The notes under the pieces: model-generated
Databases searched by the model: none
What the model was told of the DNA's origin: nothing
Seen by the model: only the letters and a program-made list of their open reading frames with translations
DNA from: Streptomyces sp. NBC_01707
GTDB lineage: Bacteria > Actinomycetota > Actinomycetes > Streptomycetales > Streptomycetaceae
Reading direction: 5' to 3'
Length of the DNA stretch: 64,000 nucleotides
Assembly: GCF_041438805.1 (NCBI RefSeq)
Contig: NZ_CP109190.1
Span: forward strand, 9,176,001 to 9,240,000
In this document: one piece after another, positions 8,750 to 18,618 of the stretch
How the letters are laid out: every line of letters starts with the position of its first letter
Position numbering within the stretch: the stretch's first letter is position 1
Position numbers and translations under genes: made by a program

Positions 8750-9628
8750 CTACTGTTCGGACTGGTAGCGCCGCTCGAGTTCGGTGTGTTCGCCAAGACC
8801 GATCAGCGCGGTGAACTCATCGAACTGGATCCGGTTCTCGAGTGCGCCTCGCGTGTCGCCTGCCGTCGCAAGCACCTCGAGGTAGTCCCGCATTCCCTGG
8901 GCGGCCGCGAATGCCGTCCCCACCGGGAAAATTGCGAGGGCGTATCCCATGTCCTGGAGGACACCGACACCCGGAGTCGGCGTCCGGCCGCCTTCGACCT
9001 GGTTGCTGAGAAGGGGGACGATGCCGCGGAACGTCTCGCAGATCCGCCGCATCTCCTCCTCGCTCTCGGGGGATTCGATGAACAACATGTCGGCGCCGGC
9101 CTCGTGGTAGGCGGCACCTCGGTCGATCGCCTCGTCGAGCCCGTGTGTCGTCCGCGCGTCGGTGCGGGCGATGATGACGAAGTCGGGGTCCTGCCGCGCG
9201 TCGACCGCTGCTTTGATCTTCTGGACCATCTCGTGGACGGGGACGACCTCGCGTCCGAGCATGTGCCCGCAGCGCTTCGGGAAGGTCTGGTCCTCGATGT
9301 GCATGGCCGCGGCGCCGGCCCGTTCGTAGGCGATGACCGCGCGGCGGACGTTGAGCGGGTTGCCGAAGCCGGTATCGGCGTCGGCGATCAGTGGCAGGTC
9401 CACCACATCGGCGATGGCCGTGACTCGTTCCACCATCTGTGTGTGCGACAGATAGCCCACGTCGGGCTGCCCCAGGATGCTGGCAGCCGTCTCGAATCCG
9501 CTGAGGTAGACCGCCTGGAAGCCGAGTTGCTTCACCAGCCGGGCACCGGTTCCGTCGTAGGCTCCCGGAGCCACCAGGATGTTCGGGTCGTTGAGCAGTT
9601 GCCGCAGGCGGGTCGTGTGTCTGGGCAT
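8750..9628 (-). CDS. Isocitrate lyase/PEP mutase family protein (2-methylisocitrate lyase-like)
   Basis: A 292-residue TIM-barrel enzyme of the ICL/PEPM superfamily. The metal and substrate motifs PLIADADTGFGNPLNVRRAV (residues 79-98) and HIEDQTFPKRCGH (110-122) are clear. KRCGH corresponds to the catalytic K(K/R)CGH loop with Cys120, which distinguishes lyases from PEP mutases. The length is that of 2-methylisocitrate lyase or oxaloacetate hydrolase-like members. ATG 9628 follows AGGAGGACGGCC. No prpC or prpD neighbour is visible, so the exact substrate remains open. Confidence 0.82.
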   Translation of the reverse strand: MPRHTTRLRQLLNDPNILVAPGAYDGTGARLVKQLGFQAVYLSGFETAASILGQPDVGYLSHTQMVERVTAIADVVDLPLIADADTGFGNPLNVRRAVIAYERAGAAAMHIEDQTFPKRCGHMLGREVVPVHEMVQKIKAAVDARQDPDFVIIARTDARTTHGLDEAIDRGAAYHEAGADMLFIESPESEEEMRRICETFRGIVPLLSNQVEGGRTPTPGVGVLQDMGYALAIFPVGTAFAAAQGMRDYLEVLATAGDTRGALENRIQFDEFTALIGLGEHTELERRYQSEQ

Positions 9629-10403
9629 GGCCGTCCTCCTGCGCCGAAGGGGAGTGGGTGCCGACCGCGGTCGCCGCGGCCCCGGCACCGTATGCGCCCG
9701 CATATCGCTCGTGCCCCTCGGTATGACCACGGACGTCCGGCTGCCGGCGGCACGCTGTCCGCCGGTGCTCCGGACCATAGGATCCGCCAGCACCGGCCTT
9801 ATTTCGGATGATAGGGCAAAAATATGGTGAAAGTGACCTAATAAATGTGGCCGTCATCCGCCGGTCCGGCGCGCTCACCCATTTCCCACGACCTGGACCA
9901 CCCGGGCCTCGCGCGGGTGAGCGGTCATGCCCAGGATCCGGTTCCGGCGGGTGGCATGCGCGAAGCCACACGCGATCGGTCCGGGCTGCAGCGGCAGGCC
10001 CGATATTCGCCGGAGCGTGCCCGGTCGGTGCCATCGTTCTCCCGGAGCGGGGGATCTAGGGCCTGGTGGTCCGAAAGCAGGAGGGGGCACCGTGCCGGGG
10101 AGGCAGGCGGGATCGGCGCGAGCAACGCCACGCCGAGACCCTGGACGTCCCCGGGCCTCCATCCTTCGGTTGTGGGACCGCCGAAGAGCGCACGGCTCAA
10201 CTGTCGTGTGGCGTGCGGTCGCTCGCTCCTCGGTGCGGGCACGCGAGGCTTCGCCCAGGCGAAGCCGTCCGCACCGACCCTGGTCTCGTACCCCTACGGC
10301 CAGGTGGCGTACACCGCGCCCGCAATTGCTCCGGTCGTCGTTTCCGCCCCCGAGGCATCTCGTTGAGCTGCAGGAAGGTTCTTACGATCAAGGAGATCAG
10401 CCA
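9629..10403. other. Long upstream region with an AT-rich promoter island, no gene
   Basis: No credible coding frame is seen. Bases about 9795-9845 are conspicuously AT-rich (GGGCAAAAATATGGTG, then TAATAAATG), probably holding the promoter of the divergent lyase gene. The right end has the AAGGAG ribosome binding site of the next gene. Confidence 0.4.
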
Positions 10404-10841
10404 GTGCGAGGAAGCCTTGTCGCCGCCGGTGTCGTTGTCATTGGCGGCGCTCTTCTGACAGCAGCCGCAGGCCCGGTCGGTGCCGCGGATGGTCAAGCAG
10501 TGTCCGCCGCCCCGACCGGAACGGTTTCCACAGACGGAACCGTCACCGTCTTCGGCACCTATCGCTGTTCGCCGTTGTCGGGTGCCGGACCGGTCTTCGT
10601 GTCTTCCTCGGTGCGGGTCGGCGAAGTGCGGCACGGCATCGGCGGCACGGCGGCAACGTGCGACGGCGTCGAACACACATGGGTGAACCAGGACAAGCTC
10701 GTGCTCGGAGCCCCGGTGGCACCGGGGCCGGCCGAGGTGGAAACGACCCTTGTGCACCTGGACACGGGAAGCGGCCTGCCCATGCCAAGCATCATCGCGA
10801 CCAACCGGCACGAGATCGAGTTGCGCCCCGCGAAGGGCTGA
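10404..10841 (+). CDS. Secreted DUF6299-like protein
   Basis: A 145-residue exported protein starting at GTG 10404 behind AAGGAG. Residues about 1-30 form a signal peptide (RGSLVAAGVVVIGGALLTAAAGPVGAADG) with an AxA-type cleavage site. The mature part is a small beta-rich domain with GTVSTDGTVTVFGTYRCSP and a second Cys in GTAATCDGVEHTWVNQ, suggesting one disulfide. It resembles the actinobacterial DUF6299 family. Function is unknown. Confidence 0.72.
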   Translation: MRGSLVAAGVVVIGGALLTAAAGPVGAADGQAVSAAPTGTVSTDGTVTVFGTYRCSPLSGAGPVFVSSSVRVGEVRHGIGGTAATCDGVEHTWVNQDKLVLGAPVAPGPAEVETTLVHLDTGSGLPMPSIIATNRHEIELRPAKG

Positions 10842-11602
10842 CGGGCCCGGCCGATCGAGCGCTACCGGAAATGGGACCGCGGGAGGAAGCGCAGATCGCG
10901 GCCGGCACAGAGGTCGAGGCGCCGCCCGCGCCCCGACATCGGGTGAACCGGGGTGGCCCGGCCGGAGCCGTGGCGGGCGGGCTGCTTCACACTGGGTGCC
11001 TTCCCAGCGAGTGCTCCTTCGCCGTTGGCGCAGCCGGCCGTTCCGCCGCGTCGTGCCCGGCTCGCTCGTCGAGCCGTGACCGGAGGGGATGCGTCATCGT
11101 GGTGCCGGCGGCCGCCGCGGCCTGACCCGGACCCGTACCGCGTGCACGGTCTCTGTCCGGCCGGGACGAAGCCGCTGCCGTTGGTTGCAACGGCCGGGGC
11201 ATCGCGGCATCGACCGGCCGGCGTGATCGTCGTCTGCTGCACCCAGGTTGAACAGGACGGCAAGGCTGAGAATCAGGGAGCGGGTGGCGGCGCGGCCTTC
11301 GACAGGGATCAGGTCGCCGGGAGGCTGTACGGCTCCGCCGACCCTTCAGGGCAGGAGCAGCAGCGGCGAGCCGGAGCAGGCGCCGTCGTGGCGCTCCTTC
11401 GTCCGAGCGCTGGGCCGCTACGAGACGTAGGAATCCCCCGAACGGCAACGTAAGCATGCTCGGTGACAACTTTGTGTGATCGACCGAGGTCACCGTCGGA
11501 TCCCTTCGGGGTCACCTTCGACGCGTGTCGGAGAGCGTCTGCCGCGTCCGACCGAGGGATAGGGTGAGGGCTCTCCACGAGCGCCTCGGAGGTGCCTGCC
11601 CG
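10842..11602. other. Intergenic region upstream of dnaE paralog, no gene seen
   Basis: About 760 bases with no frame showing protein-like composition on both start and length criteria. The last 25 bases hold a CGGAGG box that fits the GTG start of the polymerase gene. Nothing else is recognised. Confidence 0.4.
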
Positions 11603-14600
11603 GTGTCCGACAGCTTTGTTCACCTGCACAATCACACCGAATACTCGATGCTCGATGGCGCCCAACGGCTTGGGCCGATGTTCGCCGAGGTCGCGCGTCA
11701 GGAGATGCCGGCGATCGCGATGAGTGATCACGGCAACATGTTCGGAGCCTACGAGTTCCAGCAGGTGGCCAAGAAGCATGACGGCGTGAAGCCGATCATC
11801 GGAATCGAGGCGTACGTCGCGCCGTCCTCGCGGCGCAACCGCAAGCAGGAGTTCTGGGGGCCCGGCGGTGTCCGGGCCATGTCGGACGACGGCGAGGGCT
11901 CCAAGGACGTTTCCGGCGGTGGCCGCTTCACCCACATGACGATGTGGGCACAGAACGTCCAGGGCCTGCGGAACCTGTTCTACATGTCGACCGAGGCGTC
12001 CTACACAGGGCAGTTCCCGGCGGGCAAGCCGCGTATGGACATGGAGCTGATCTCTGAGCATGCAGAGGGGATCATTGCGACGACCGGTTGTCCCTCGGGG
12101 GCGATCCAGACGCGGCTGCGGCTGAACCAGTACGACGAGGCTCGGCAGGTCGCCGGCGCGTATCAGGACATCTTCGGGAAGGAGAACTACTTCCTGGAGT
12201 TGATGGACCACGGCCTGGACCTGGAGCGCAACGTCCGAGGCGACCTGCTGCGCCTGGCCGAGGATCTCGGTATCCCGCTGTTGGCGACGAACGACGCGCA
12301 CTACGTGCTGGAAGAGCACGCGGATGCGCACGACAACCTGCTGTGTATCGGGGTGGGCAAGAACAAGGACGACCCGAACCGGTTCAGGTTCAACGGCAGC
12401 GGCTACTACCTCAAGACCGCCGCAGAGATGCGGGAACTGTTCTCCGAGCTGCCCGAGGCCTGCGACAACACGCTGCTGATCGCGGAACGTGTCGAGTCCT
12501 ACGAAGAAGTCTTCGCGCCCGAGGACGAGATGCCGCAGTTCCCGGACGTCCCCGAGGGGGAGACCCAGGAATCGTGGCTGCGCAAGGACGTTCTCAAAGG
12601 CCTGGAGATGCGCTACGGCTCTCCGATTCCCGATGAGGTCATGGAGCGGTTCGAGACCGAGATGACGGTCATCGGCCCCATGGGCTTCTCCTCCTACTTC
12701 CTCGTCGTCGCCGACATCGTCCAGCATGCCCGTGACAACAACATCCCCGTCGGGCCGGGCCGTGGATCGGCAACCGGTTCGATCGTCGCCTACGCGACCC
12801 GCATCACCGAGCTGTGCCCCCTGGAGCACGGTCTGCTCTTCGAGCGGTTCCTCAACCCTGAGCGCATCAACCCCCCGGATGTCGACCTCGACTTCGACGA
12901 CCGCCAGCGTGACGCGATGGTGCGTTACGTCGTCGACAAGTACGGCACCGAGTACACGGCCATGGTGAACACCTTCGGCAAGCTCAAGGCGAAGAACGCG
13001 ATCAAGGACACCTCACGGCTGATGGGCTACCCCTTCAGCCACGGTGAGCGGATCACCAAGGCGCTTCCGCCGGACGTGATGGGCAAGAGCATCCCCATTT
13101 CGGGGATCTTCGACTCGTCTCACCCCCGCCACGGAGAAGCCGGTGAGATCAGGGCTCTGTACGAGAACGAGCTGGACGTCAAGAAGGTCGTCGACGGCGC
13201 CATGGGCGTCGAGGGCCTGATCCGCGGCACCGGTGTGCATGCGGCCGCGGTCATTCTCTCCAAGACGAAGCTCACCGACCGTATCCCGCTCCATATGCGC
13301 GCCAAGGACGGCGTCAAGATCACCGGATTCGACTACCCCAGTTGCGAGGACATGGGGCTGGTCAAGATGGACTTCCTGGGGCTGCGGAACCTGGGTGTGA
13401 TCGACCACGCCATCCAGAACATCCGCGAGAACCGCGGCGTCGACCTGACCACCGACACCGTCCCCATGGGAGGCGCCCAGGGCATCCCGCTGGATGACAA
13501 GAAGACCTTCGAGCTCCTCGCCCGTGGCGACACCTTCGGTGTCTTCCAGCTCGATGGCGGCGGTATGCGCACCCTGCTGAAGCTGATGGAGCCTTCCCGC
13601 TTCGAAGACATCGCAGCCGCCCTGGCCCTGTACCGTCCGGGCCCCATGGCGGCCAACGCGCACACCAACTACGCCCACCGCAAGACCGGCCGCCAGGAGA
13701 TCCAACCGATCCACCCCGAACTCAAGGACGCCCTGGAGGGCATCCTCGGCAACACGTTCCATCTGCTCATCTACCAGGAGCAGATCATGGCCATCGCCCG
13801 GGAACTGGCCGGTTACACCCTGGGCGGCGCAGACCTCCTGCGCCGAGCGATGGGCAAGAAGAAGCCCGAAGTGCTGGCTGCCGAGTGGGACAAGTTCCAT
13901 GCAGGCATGCAGGGCAACGGCTACTCCGAGGAGTCCATCAAGGCCCTGTGGGACGTCATGTTGCCCTTCTCCGGGTACGCGTTCAACAAGTCCCACACCG
14001 CCGGCTATGGGCTGGTCTCCTACTGGACCGCCTACCTCAAGGCCAACTATCCGGCCGAGTACATGGCAGCCCTGCTCACCTCCGTGGGTGATGACAAGGA
14101 CAAGGCCGGGATCTACCTCGCGGACGCACGTAAGCTCGGTGTGCAGGTGCTGCAGCCGGACATCAACGAGTCGGTGGCGAACTTCACAGCCGTCGGCGAC
14201 GACGTCCGCTTCGGGCTCCGGTCCGTCCGCAACGTCGGCGAGAACGTCATCGAGTCGCTGGTGGCCTCGCGCAAGTCGAAGGGGAAGTTCACCTCCTTCG
14301 CAGACTTCCTCGACAAGGCTGACCTGCCCGCCCTGAACAAGCGGGCTGTCGAGTCGCTGATCAAGGCCGGGTCGTTCGACTCCTTGAGCCACACCCGCAA
14401 GGGACTGTCCGCCGTCCACGAGGACGCCATCGACTCTGTCATCCCGGTGAAGAAGGCAGCCGCCTATGGTCAGGACGATCTCTTCGCCGACCTCGGCGCC
14501 GACAGCGCCGGCCCCGACAGCGGCTTCGGTCTGGACTTCCCGATCGGGGAAGACGAATGGCCCCGCAAGCAACTGCTCTCCACCGAACGGGAGATGCTCG

Positions 14601-15196
14601 GCCTGTACGTCTCCGCGCACCCGCTGGACGGCACGGAACACATCCTCTCCCGCAACCGCGACACCACCATCAGCGAACTCCTCGGTTCAGGACGCACCGA
14701 GGGAGTCGTGCGTCTGTCCGGTCTGATCTCCAACGTCGACCGACGGGTGACCAAGCAGGGCAACGCCTGGGCGATCATCAACCTTGCCGACCGTGACGGC
14801 GAGATGGAGGTCCTCTTCTTCCCCGCCGTGTACAACCTGGTCCAGCACGCCCTGATCCCGGACAGCGTCGTCTCGGTCGAAGGACGCCTCAACGACCGGG
14901 ACGGGGCCGTCAGCATCTTCGGGCAGGAGATCCAGGTCCTGGACGTGTCGTCGGCCGAACACGGCGGCCGGCCGCCGGTGCAGCTCTCCTTCCTCGCCCA
15001 CAGGATGAACGAGCCCACCGTCCAGGAACTCAAGCGGATCCTGGCGGCGCACAAGGGAGAGAGCCCTGTCCGGCTTCAGGTGCGTACACCGGTGAAGACG
15101 GTGGTGTACGAGCTGGGCTTCGAGGTGGACCCCACGTCGGTGGCCTCTGACATCAAGGGAACCTTCGGTACCGACGCATGGCTGGGTGTCGCGTGA
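11603..15196 (+). CDS. dnaE: DNA polymerase III alpha subunit, replicative DnaE type (probable second copy)
   Basis: A 1197-residue C-family polymerase. Order: PHP domain (VHLHNHTEYSMLDGAQRL at the N-terminus, IAMSDHGNMFGAYEF), palm with catalytic aspartates in NPPDVDLDFDDRQRD (Asp426, Asp428, Asp430), thumb and fingers (FGVFQLDGGGMRTLL, GPMAANAHTNY, FNKSHTAGYGLVSY), HhH region (VKKAAAYGQDD), and an OB fold with GVVRLSGLISNVDRRVTKQG. GTG 11603 (SDSFVHLHNHTEYS) is preferred to GTG 11525 because CGGAGG lies 10 bases upstream and the PHP domain then begins at once. No other replication gene is nearby, and it overlaps a small gene by GTGA. It is therefore likely an accessory paralog rather than the housekeeping DnaE. 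Confidence 0.9.
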   Translation: MSDSFVHLHNHTEYSMLDGAQRLGPMFAEVARQEMPAIAMSDHGNMFGAYEFQQVAKKHDGVKPIIGIEAYVAPSSRRNRKQEFWGPGGVRAMSDDGEGSKDVSGGGRFTHMTMWAQNVQGLRNLFYMSTEASYTGQFPAGKPRMDMELISEHAEGIIATTGCPSGAIQTRLRLNQYDEARQVAGAYQDIFGKENYFLELMDHGLDLERNVRGDLLRLAEDLGIPLLATNDAHYVLEEHADAHDNLLCIGVGKNKDDPNRFRFNGSGYYLKTAAEMRELFSELPEACDNTLLIAERVESYEEVFAPEDEMPQFPDVPEGETQESWLRKDVLKGLEMRYGSPIPDEVMERFETEMTVIGPMGFSSYFLVVADIVQHARDNNIPVGPGRGSATGSIVAYATRITELCPLEHGLLFERFLNPERINPPDVDLDFDDRQRDAMVRYVVDKYGTEYTAMVNTFGKLKAKNAIKDTSRLMGYPFSHGERITKALPPDVMGKSIPISGIFDSSHPRHGEAGEIRALYENELDVKKVVDGAMGVEGLIRGTGVHAAAVILSKTKLTDRIPLHMRAKDGVKITGFDYPSCEDMGLVKMDFLGLRNLGVIDHAIQNIRENRGVDLTTDTVPMGGAQGIPLDDKKTFELLARGDTFGVFQLDGGGMRTLLKLMEPSRFEDIAAALALYRPGPMAANAHTNYAHRKTGRQEIQPIHPELKDALEGILGNTFHLLIYQEQIMAIARELAGYTLGGADLLRRAMGKKKPEVLAAEWDKFHAGMQGNGYSEESIKALWDVMLPFSGYAFNKSHTAGYGLVSYWTAYLKANYPAEYMAALLTSVGDDKDKAGIYLADARKLGVQVLQPDINESVANFTAVGDDVRFGLRSVRNVGENVIESLVASRKSKGKFTSFADFLDKADLPALNKRAVESLIKAGSFDSLSHTRKGLSAVHEDAIDSVIPVKKAAAYGQDDLFADLGADSAGPDSGFGLDFPIGEDEWPRKQLLSTEREMLGLYVSAHPLDGTEHILSRNRDTTISELLGSGRTEGVVRLSGLISNVDRRVTKQGNAWAIINLADRDGEMEVLFFPAVYNLVQHALIPDSVVSVEGRLNDRDGAVSIFGQEIQVLDVSSAEHGGRPPVQLSFLAHRMNEPTVQELKRILAAHKGESPVRLQVRTPVKTVVYELGFEVDPTSVASDIKGTFGTDAWLGVA

Positions 15197-15543
15197 GTAG
15201 CGAGCAAGCCTCGCTTCTGGTCCAGGTCGACGGAGTGCCTGACTGCGCGCGCTGCAGCAGGCCAGGACTGATGCTCGCCTCGTTTCCCCATTCCTGGAAG
15301 AACCAACGAAACCAGGATGTGGAAGGCATGCGCGCCTCTCTGCTGTGCTCGAGCTGTGACGCCATGGATCCTGCCGCCGCAGATCTGCTCGCGCTGTTCG
15401 CTGTCGACGACATGGTGACGCAGGGAAATCTCTCGTCCTTTGCCGACCTGGCCGGTGACTGGGGCGAGGTACAGAGGCAGCGGAAGCCGGCTGGCCAGGC
15501 CCTTGCATACGAAGAAGACAGCTGGCGCCGAGGCGAACTGTAG
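15193..15543 (+). CDS. DUF6300-like small CxxC/CxxC protein coupled to dnaE
   Basis: A 116-residue protein starting at GTG 15193, overlapping the polymerase stop codon by four bases, so it is translationally coupled. It has two Cys pairs, DCARCSRPG (about residues 16-24) and LLCSSCDAMD (about 50-58), the layout of a zinc ribbon. The C-terminal half is short and helical. It resembles the uncharacterised actinobacterial DUF6300 family. Coupling suggests an accessory role for this polymerase, but no function can be read. Confidence 0.7.
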   Translation: MSSEQASLLVQVDGVPDCARCSRPGLMLASFPHSWKNQRNQDVEGMRASLLCSSCDAMDPAAADLLALFAVDDMVTQGNLSSFADLAGDWGEVQRQRKPAGQALAYEEDSWRRGEL

Positions 15544-15790
15544 CGAAGCGCAGCATCATCTCTGAGGTCCCGCAGACTGCCGGGGAGGATGCTGCGACTG
15601 GGCAGGTCACCCCTGCGCCGCCGGGGCCCCAGCCGAACAGAGGGACGCTGCGCTCGCTCATGTCCCTGACCGCCAGGTATCCGGCGGCGAGGGCGGCCCG
15701 GATCGTGTCTGCGTGCACGTGCTCGGCCTTGACGATGGGGATCGCGTTTCCCGAGGGTCAGCCCCGGATCCACCAGGACATCGGACTACG

Positions 15791-16149
15791 GTGACCGAGG
15801 TCCGTGGCGCGGTCGGCCGCCTGCGCACCTGGCCCGACGCGGTGGCCATCGACCAGGCGCACTCTCGCGCCAATCGCGCTCACCTGCGGAAACAGAGCAT
15901 CGAGGCAGTCATCCGGCAGAAGGCCGACCAGGCAGCGAACCACAAGACGGCCGGCCACCGGGGCGGCAGGCCCGCCTTTCACGACGCAGAACTCCACAAA
16001 GATCGCAACAGCGCCGAACGGTGCATCAACAAGATCAAGGCGTGGCGCTGCTTCAAGACCCGCTCGACAAGACTTCCGACAACTACCTCGTCGGTCTTCA
16101 CCTGCGCGGAGCAGTGATCTGGATGCTCAGCCTCCACCCCGCAACATGA
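15791..16149 (+). pseudogene. IS5-family transposase, C-terminal remnant with frameshift
   Basis: A fragment of a DDE transposase. One frame encodes AIDQAHSRANRAHLRKQSIEAVIRQKADQAANHK, GRPAFHDAELHKDRNSAERCINKIKAWRCF, which is the region around the second Asp and final Glu of IS5-type enzymes. Reading then continues in another frame as DKTSDNYLVGLHLRGAVIWMLSLHP and stops at 16147-16149. The N-terminal half is absent and the frameshift lies near 16060. It is an inactive relic. Inverted repeats of a full IS were not found. Confidence 0.75.
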
Positions 16150-16419
16150 TCACGACTTGGGGCGGCCCTCAGGCGTGCGTGGCGGCGTGAGGCTCTGTCC
16201 GGGCGGGGAGCGGCCGCCGTGCGCTGCCCGCCGTAAACTTGAAGTGAGCTTGAGCCTTGCCAGGCGTCCAGTTCAGGCGGGCCACGCGAGATGATCCAGC
16301 CAAGGGCGGCGGGATTCGAACTTCCCACGGCTCCGGCCATCGCGGGCTCTCGCCAATGAGCGGAAGCCTCTGCCTCGCTTTGTGAGCGGTGGAATCCCCT
16401 CAGGAAGGACGTGGGCCAG

Positions 16420-16743
16420 ATGAGCCACTTTGTGAGCCAGGTGCCTATCAGTGACATCACAATGGCCGCCACGGATGTGCGCTGGATCTTCCCCGTCGGC
16501 ATAGCGGTGGTCGTAGTGGCGGTTCTGCTTGGCCTCCTCTGGTGGGACGCGCGCCGTCGGTCTCGAGCACGACTGCAGGGACCACGGACCGACCGTTCCT
16601 CCCGAAGCGGTCGGACTTTGAGGGACGCCGATGATTTCGGGGAAGGCCTCAGCCCCTATGAGATCAACCGACCCTCTTCGCTGCGCGACGCACGCAAGGA
16701 GGACAACGGTGGGGCTTTTGGCAGTGGAGGAGCCGGCGGCTGA
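16420..16743 (+). CDS. DUF6479-like single-pass membrane protein
   Basis: A 107-residue protein. After about 20 polar residues comes one membrane segment (WIFPVGIAVVVVAVLLGLLWW), then a basic RRRSRARLQG stop-transfer region and a polar tail with PYEINRPSSLRDARKEDNG. It resembles the Streptomyces DUF6479 family. ATG 16420 is chosen because AGGAAGGA lies 10 bases upstream, too close for the GTG at 16411. Function is unknown. Confidence 0.7.
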   Translation: MSHFVSQVPISDITMAATDVRWIFPVGIAVVVVAVLLGLLWWDARRRSRARLQGPRTDRSSRSGRTLRDADDFGEGLSPYEINRPSSLRDARKEDNGGAFGSGGAGG

Positions 16744-16809
16744 CGGGTCGGCGCCGTCGGCGGCACTCGCCGAGATCATCTCTCTCCGTGCGCGTCTACC
16801 CTCACCCGT

Positions 16810-17436
16810 ATGACGACCGATTGGATGGCGGAAGCCCAACGCATCGCCCGGGGGCGGCGCCTTGAGGAGCTCAGTTGTCCCCCCTCGGGGCAGGACGCCT
16901 GCCCGGCGCCGCCGCTCTCCGAAGCGGAGATCCGCGAAGCGGAGGCGGAGCTGGGCATCGCGTTCCCGGACCAGTACCGAGAGTACTTGCTCCGGCACAG
17001 CCCCGACGGCGCTGTGAACCGCCTACGCCGGTCCGCGGCAGGCTGGGGCTGGCATGGGGACTCAAGCACCAACTACGACCTGCTCACTACCGCCTTCCCG
17101 CATCCGGACTCCTACCGTGCTTACGAGGATGAGCTGGACGCACGCGAGCCGCTGCCGGAGGACTTCCCGGACCACAACGCCCACCAGGCGGCATGGAAGC
17201 AGTGGGATGCCGAGTACGAGGTGTTCCAGGAGCGCAAGACGTCCGGAGCTGTATTCATCCAGGACAACGGCTGTGGCTTCTCGACCCTGCTCGTTGTCGC
17301 CGGTCCCTACCAGGGCTCACTGTGGTTCGACGGCCGGGCCACCTGCGACCGAATCCTTCCTCTGAATCTCGACGGTCGGCCTGTGTCGTTCATGGACTGG
17401 CTGGCTCGAAGGTCCATGGATCTGGTCGGCTGGTGA
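16810..17436 (+). CDS. SMI1/KNR4 (SUKH) family protein
   Basis: A 208-residue SUKH-domain protein. The typical N-terminal motif is PPLSEAEIREAEAELGIAFPDQYREYLLRHSPDGAVN, residues about 35-70. A later segment, CGFSTLLVVAGPYQGSLWFDGRATCDRI, matches the second half of the fold. Many SUKH proteins are immunity proteins to polymorphic toxins, but no toxin gene is adjacent here and the neighbours are relics. It may be an orphan immunity gene or a housekeeping member. Confidence 0.78.
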   Translation: MTTDWMAEAQRIARGRRLEELSCPPSGQDACPAPPLSEAEIREAEAELGIAFPDQYREYLLRHSPDGAVNRLRRSAAGWGWHGDSSTNYDLLTTAFPHPDSYRAYEDELDAREPLPEDFPDHNAHQAAWKQWDAEYEVFQERKTSGAVFIQDNGCGFSTLLVVAGPYQGSLWFDGRATCDRILPLNLDGRPVSFMDWLARRSMDLVGW

Positions 17437-17543
17437 ACGCTGCCGGGCCGACACCGGGTGGAGCCGGTCCGGCAGCCCCATCGCAGAACTCCCTGACTCA
17501 CCCACCGATGAGGACCCTCGGTCGGACTGGTCGCGGTTCAGAT

Positions 17544-17560
17544 CGTTAGAAGTCCTAACG
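17544..17560. promoter_or_regulatory. Inverted repeat, candidate operator
   Basis: CGTTAG-AAGTC-CTAACG is a perfect 6-bp inverted repeat with a 5-bp centre, AT-richer than its surroundings, 133 bases before the F420-type oxidoreductase start. A MarR or TetR-like site is possible. The regulator is unknown. Confidence 0.4.
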
Positions 17561-17692
17561 GAATGAACCACCACAGCGGCGCCTGCGGACCCTCGCTTCG
17601 CGGCGCGTGGTTGATGGCTGACCGTCGATGTCCGTCCGTGGGGGAGAGATCATTTCGTGAGGAGTACTTGAAGCGACGTCCGGAGGTGGAGA

Positions 17693-18583
17693 ATGCGAGT
17701 GGGGTTGCACGCGCTCGGCATCGGTGACGGTGCCCGTCCCGAGGTGATCCGTGCGGTGGCCACAGCCGCGGAGAAGCACGGCTTCGCGAGGCTCTGGTGC
17801 GGCGAGCACGTGGTGCTCGTGGACGCGCCTGCCTCTCGCTATCCCTACTCCGAGGACGGCAGGATCGCCGTGCCCGCGGATGCGGACTGGCTGGACCCGC
17901 TGCTTGCCCTGACCTTCGCGGCAGCCGTCACAAGCCGGATCGAGCTCGGCTCGGGCGTACTCCTGCTGCCTGAGCACAACCCGGTCCTGGTCGCCAAACA
18001 GGCCGCCACACTCGACGTGCTCTCCGCCGGGCGATTCAGCCTCGGGGTCGGGGTCGGCTGGTCCGCCGAGGAATTCGCAGCACTCGGAGTGCCCTTCGCC
18101 GAGCGCGGGCGGCGGACCGAGGAGTACCTCGCCGCGATGCGCGCCCTCTGGGCCGAGGACCCGGCGTCCTTCACCGGGGAGTTCACCCGCTTCGACGCGA
18201 TCCGGGTCAACCCGAAGCCGCTGCGCGGCGGCCGTCTCCCGGTCGTGGTCGGCGGCAACAGCGACGCCGCCTTGCACCGCGCGGCCACGCTCGCCGACGG
18301 CTGGTACGGCTTCGACGTCGCGGCGTCGGACGTCCCGGCGCGCGTCGCCGTGCTCGCCGATGAGTGCGCCCGCCACGGTCGCGCTTTCGGTGAGCTCACG
18401 GTCGCCGTCGCTCTGAGCGACGGCATCCCGGAGGACCTCCCGGCACTCGGTGCGGCGGGCGTCACCGAGCTCGTCGTCGTCGGCGCACCCCCGCCCGCTC
18501 CCGACGCGGCAGCCACCTGGGTCGCGGAACTCGCCCGGACCTGGATTCGCCCGGAGGAATGCGGAGCTCCCACTCCCGCATAG
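17693..18583 (+). CDS. F420-dependent LLM-class oxidoreductase (TIGR03619-like)
   Basis: A 296-residue luciferase-like TIM-barrel protein of the F420-dependent branch. Recognisable are the N-terminal strand MRVGLHALGIG, GFARLWCGEHVVL, RIELGSGVLLLPEHNPVLVAKQAATLDVLSAGRFSLGVGVGW (residues about 83-125) and the late RLPVVVGGNSDAALHRAATLADGWYGF. The pattern matches the TIGR03619 group. The substrate is unknown. A strong hairpin begins two bases after the stop. Confidence 0.87.
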   Translation: MRVGLHALGIGDGARPEVIRAVATAAEKHGFARLWCGEHVVLVDAPASRYPYSEDGRIAVPADADWLDPLLALTFAAAVTSRIELGSGVLLLPEHNPVLVAKQAATLDVLSAGRFSLGVGVGWSAEEFAALGVPFAERGRRTEEYLAAMRALWAEDPASFTGEFTRFDAIRVNPKPLRGGRLPVVVGGNSDAALHRAATLADGWYGFDVAASDVPARVAVLADECARHGRAFGELTVAVALSDGIPEDLPALGAAGVTELVVVGAPPPAPDAAATWVAELARTWIRPEECGAPTPA

Positions 18584-18585
18584 CG

Positions 18586-18618
18586 CGGGGGCACCGGGGG
18601 ACCGGCCTGGTGCCCCCG
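18586..18618 (+). terminator. Hairpin terminator after the LLM oxidoreductase
   Basis: Perfect 10-bp arms CGGGGGCACC / GGTGCCCCCG around a 13-base loop, directly after the stop codon. There is no T-run, as is common in Streptomyces. Confidence 0.7.

Noticed and set aside
16305..16395. tRNA-like stretch on the minus strand with GTTCGAATCCCGCC (T-loop-like)
   Set aside because: The T-stem arms do not pair, no matching acceptor or anticodon stem can be drawn, and no CCA-proximal discriminator fits. At most it is a tRNA 3'-end relic or chance.
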